From an uncultured Cloacibacillus sp. (GTDB taxonomy: Bacteria; Synergistota; Synergistia; Synergistales; Synergistaceae), in assembly GCA_900544635.1 (NCBI GenBank), contig UQVV01000130.1, positions 1 through 5,583 on the forward strand: a stretch of DNA of 5,583 nt. The letters run 5' to 3'. Made by a program: the position numbers and the translations under genes. A model generated the notes under the pieces. It worked only from the letters and a program-made list of their open reading frames with translations, was not told where the DNA came from and did not search any database. Shown here one piece after another: positions 5,471 through 5,583 of this stretch (position 1 is its first letter; every line of letters starts with the position of its first letter).

Positions 5471-5583
5471 GTCGCGTCCCCCGCGGACGCGTGAGTTGAA
5501 ACATAGGAGGTAATTGGTAATGAAACGAAGAAAAAGTCGCGTCCCCCGCGGACGCGTGAGTTGAAACCACCGCGGAACAGCAT
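5471..5583 (+). CRISPR. Start of a CRISPR array, probably subtype I-C (2 repeats, continues past window)
   Basis: Two identical 32-nt repeats lie at 5471-5502 and 5536-5567. They begin GTCGCGTCC and end TGAGTTGAAAC. Between them is a 33-nt spacer (5503-5535); a second spacer starts at 5568 and is cut by the window end after 16 nt. Each repeat has a perfect 7-bp stem (CGCGTCC with GGACGCG) and a 5-nt loop. Exactly 11 nt follow the stem, which equals the 5' handle left by Cas5d (Cas5c) processing in subtype I-C, and the GTCGC...TTGAAAC ends are typical of I-C repeats. Repeat polarity places the leader at left and transcription on +. With only two copies the call rests on perfect identity, hairpin and type match. 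No cas gene is present in the window, so the subtype is inferred from the repeat alone. Confidence 0.88.
5503..5535 (+). other. CRISPR spacer 1 (leader-proximal), resembles a gene start
   Basis: A 33-nt spacer within the usual I-C range. It holds AGGAGG at 5505-5510, nine bases, then ATG AAA CGA AGA AA. That is the layout of a bacterial or phage translation start for a protein beginning Met-Lys-Arg-Arg-Lys. It is much richer in A than the surrounding DNA, consistent with foreign origin. Being next to the leader, it should be among the most recently acquired spacers. Its source is unknown. Confidence 0.75.

Overview
The window looks like two unrelated stretches of bacterial DNA joined at about position 1431-1440. 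The left part (1 to about 1435) carries a telA-type gene and the first ~54 codons of a small membrane-anchored protein, both on the + strand. Their codon style (CTG for Leu, AAG common for Lys, ATC for Ile) and gene pairing resemble gut Clostridia; this is inference. The right part (about 1436 to the end) has a different style (CTC for Leu, AAA for Lys, ATA common for Ile, very many GCG/CGC codons, frequent TTG/GTG starts). It resembles a high-GC anaerobe, possibly a Synergistaceae member, but the taxon cannot be proven here. At the junction both flanking genes are cut off in mid-sequence, tail to tail, so an assembly chimera is the simplest reading and a real recombination the alternative.

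Layout: telA-family gene (62-1231, +); 5' fragment of a hypothetical membrane protein (1276 to ~1437, +); junction; a 3'-truncated L-threonine aldolase (~1435-2130, -); PHP-domain phosphoesterase (2186-3016, -); membrane-anchored GAF-domain protein (2997-3809, -); YfcE-like metallophosphoesterase (3796-4371, -); a divergent promoter region (4372-4453); a small helix-turn-helix-like protein (4454-4825, +) overlapping a YaiI/UPF0178 gene (4822-5274, +); a ~196-bp gene-free leader (5275-5470); and the first two repeats of a CRISPR array (5471 to the window end).

The four minus-strand genes form one likely operon read yfcE-like, GAF, PHP, aldolase, with overlaps of 14 and 20 bp and then a 55-bp gap. 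Two of them are probable metal-dependent phosphoesterases, and a membrane GAF sensor sits between them. The + strand pair is a second, short, translationally coupled operon. The CRISPR repeat (32 nt, 7-bp stem, 3' end TTGAAAC, 11 nt after the stem) fits subtype I-C and is read left to right. No cas gene is in the window. The only complete spacer resembles the start of a protein-coding gene (Shine-Dalgarno plus ATG). I found no convincing undescribed system; the points most worth checking are the junction, the spacer and the GAF/HTH proteins.
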